DNA from: CAYPOY01 sp964412395 | Lineage (GTDB): Bacteria > Chloroflexota > Anaerolineae > B4-G1 | Direction of reading: 5' to 3' | NCBI GenBank assembly: GCA_964412395.1 | Contig: CAYPOY010000269.1 | Coordinates: 1 to 7,403 of the forward strand | DNA length: 7,403 bases | Shown here: one piece after another, positions 5,726 through 7,403 of the stretch | Numbering within the stretch: position 1 is the first letter of the stretch | Layout of the letters: each line of letters begins with the position of its first letter | Translations under genes and position numbers: made by a program | The notes under the pieces: model-generated | The model's database searches: none | Seen by the model: only the letters and a program-made list of their open reading frames with translations | What the model was told of the DNA's origin: nothing

Positions 5726-7402
5726 TTAGTACTTAGCGTATGTCGGTACTACATTCTTGTATTTCTGCACCAGCTTATCCCAATTCGCCGGCAACTCTAA
5801 TTTCTTTGTGATGCGGCCTTCAGGTCCTGCAATCATGCCTACCCACTGACCTCCCCCACCACCAACGAACATCCAAATTGAGTCGGGGTTATTCAATATG
5901 GAGATAGAATCCTCGGCGTTCATGAGCAAGTCCCTTCGCATTCCTGTTGAACGATCCAGCAAATTCCCATAGTACTGGGTGAAACGATACAGCGGGGCGC
6001 GTGCGTGTTGAGAAATGAAGACTGCTATCTCCTTCTTTGTCCAACCGGTGCTGGCTAGTAACTTGGCGTGTGTCGGGGTCAGCATGAGACACAATTGCGA
6101 CGTAGAGGGGTGAAGATTGTAAATTATAGCCCTCAGTATGCCCTTATCATCGCTACCATACTGCGTTAATTGCCAGAAGGAATTCGGGAAGGAAACGGAA
6201 ACAGTGCTATCTTCTTTCTTGAAGCCCCGTTCGACGTGCAGTGGTTCCCAGGGGCTTTCCTCCTCATTCTCAGCAATGACCATGGTGTATTTCCCGGGAT
6301 TGCCGAGGGTTCCCATGTCTTCCACACCCTTTCGTGCCCCGCCTATGTTCTTTATTATGAGGCCCATGGCGCGTCCAATAGTGGCATTGGCTATGTCCCC
6401 CGGACTCAGAGCCCCCTGACCGTTGCTGACATGCAGGTCTTTACGTATGGGACCATTTATAATCCAAAATGGTATAAACGAACCCGTGCTCACTTCATAG
6501 GAGATGAACCCAGAACCTGGATCCATCACGGCTTGCGCTCCGGCTATCAGCACCGGCAAATAAGTCGGTAAGGCTCCCGCCATGACCGCATTGATCGCAA
6601 TCTTCTCTACGGTGGCCTTCCCTAGCCGGGGTATGAGCTTGGCCACTACATGGTCAGCGGGCAGGTCCGTCCCCGTGAGCATCTCAGCTACCGCCTCTTC
6701 GGTAGGCGGTATTATCGGCAAGCCATCAGTCCAACCCCTCCTGTAGAAAAACCGGTTCACCTCTTCCAGGTTACCCTTGAACACTATTCTCGACGGTTTC
6801 TCTGCCTCCTTCGGCTTGGGAGACTTCTCTTCCGCGGTTAGTGGTTTGGTCAGCGCCGTGACGATATCATCCATGGCGGCACTAACCCCCGCTTCAATTT
6901 GCTCTGTAATATTACACTCGCAGGGAACAGTTTCCGGCACGACCCGCAATCCAGGCATTCCTTTGCTTGATGCCGCTGACCCGGCATCAGTTAAAAAGTC
7001 TTCGTTACACAGCGCTACTACTGGCTTATTCAATTCCTCTACGGAGACTGCTTCGTACACAAGGTACTTGGTGCATGACCCTCAATCGCCGGTAGCGTGG
7101 ATTATTGCATCAATCCCCCCTACCCAATCCTCAAATTTACTTTTGTGCTCACTTTCTACTTGGAGGACCCAGTATGGTGTATGGTATGTTCCCCAAGCAT
7201 CATACCAGCTAATCTCACAATCGGGGAATCTTTCCTTCAGTTTCTGTCCGACTACGGTCAGTATTGGCCTTGAGGCTCGTTTAGAATTGCTGAGCAAACC
7301 AATCTTTTTACCTGCCAGGTCGGTTAATCGGGGTGAAATACCTCTTAACGGTACCGGGTCAGCCTCCGCCCAGGGACTAAGAACCTCATATTGGCTATTC
7401 AT
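5726..7402 (-). CDS. UGSC family selenoprotein, two-domain, with in-frame UGA as selenocysteine
   Basis: Read through TGA at 7082-7084, this is a single 558-residue protein. The N-terminal domain (1 to about 185) starts MNSQYEVLSPWAEADPVPLR and leads to AIIHATGD-U-G-S-C-T, with Sec107 and Cys110 forming a UxxC redox-like motif, the signature of the UGSC (seleno)protein family. Both halves are in the same frame, with no frameshift. Other cysteines are at 132, 161 and 163. A charged linker rich in Lys, Glu and Pro (about 186-204) joins a second domain (205-558) with RGWTDGLPIIPPT (222-234), LGKATVEKIAINAVMAGALP and a FVGGGGGQWVG loop near the C-terminus. Family function is unknown; selenol redox chemistry is inferred from the motif. 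The ATG at 7400-7402 is one base from the window edge, so its ribosome site is unseen and a longer start is possible. No signal peptide is seen. A cytosolic location is likely. Confidence 0.85.
7053..7084 (-). promoter_or_regulatory. candidate bacterial SECIS hairpin following the UGA
   Basis: Three bases after the UGA (7082-7084), the mRNA can fold TGCA-C-CAAG (7075-7067) against CTTGTGTA (7063-7056), an 8-pair stem with one bulged C and one G-U pair, with two further pairs beyond a mismatch. If the top G-C pair opens, the loop is GUACC, with a G first, as SelB recognition usually needs. The loop G is only 14 bases from the UGA, slightly nearer than usual. The fold is hand-drawn, and an alternative GTAC/GTAC hairpin competes with it. 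Confidence 0.45.
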
Positions 7403-7403
7403 T

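Noticed and set aside
7082..7084. TGA as a true stop, giving a separate 106-residue protein and a 444-residue protein starting at GTG 7060.
   Set aside because: The frame is continuous, the codons after TGA complete the UGSC family signature, and no ribosome site precedes the GTG at 7060.
1..7403. tRNA, rRNA, CRISPR arrays, insertion-sequence ends or transposase genes.
   Set aside because: No cloverleaf, rRNA signature, regular repeat-spacer pattern, long terminal inverted repeats or transposase motifs were found on reading both strands.

Overview
The window is bacterial. All four full-length genes lie on the minus strand: a UGSC-family selenoprotein (5726-7402), a CocE/NonD-type alpha/beta hydrolase (3712-5445), an MmgE/PrpD-family protein (1988-3397) and a short-chain dehydrogenase/reductase (588-1349). 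Shine-Dalgarno sites are clear, intergenic spaces are long (about 280, 310 and 640 bp), and base composition is moderate. These gene types and the selenoprotein suggest an uncultured, probably anaerobic bacterium of the Dehalococcoidia (Chloroflexota) or Desulfobacterota sort. That placement is a low-confidence inference, since there is no marker gene.

The main discovery is at the right end. Two reading frames separated by a single TGA at 7082-7084 are one gene. Reading through the TGA gives U-G-S-C followed by 448 further residues in the same frame, which matches the signature of the UGSC selenoprotein family. Conventional gene calling would split it into a 106-residue stub and a headless 444-residue protein. 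A hairpin with a G at its tip follows the TGA and may be the bacterial SECIS element. The product has two domains: an N-terminal redox-like UGSC domain and, after a charged linker, a large C-terminal domain of unknown function.

Middle: the hydrolase keeps the GxSYxG nucleophile motif, but the canonical GWYD and GPWxH segments that carry the acid and histidine are replaced. The MmgE/PrpD gene looks complete and has its own good promoter (3630-3659). Just downstream, 1641-1987 is a scar: a minus-strand fragment of a second, divergent MmgE/PrpD gene, broken by a stop, abuts a plus-strand fragment of an SDR. The intact SDR gene follows, with a candidate promoter and three GGTAC repeats upstream.

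Left end (1-587): the plus strand carries a consensus-like sigma-70 promoter (99-127), a candidate structured RNA of about 155 nt ending in an intrinsic terminator, a second and stronger terminator, and then a Shine-Dalgarno site and GTG opening a 30-codon frame that looks like the start of a truncated gene, overlapped by a second frame. No named RNA family was recognised.

Functionally, a hydrolase, an MmgE/PrpD dehydratase-like enzyme and an SDR would fit a catabolic cluster for small organic or acyl acids, with the selenoprotein as a redox or auxiliary partner. Separate promoters and long gaps argue against one tight operon, so the shared pathway is inference.
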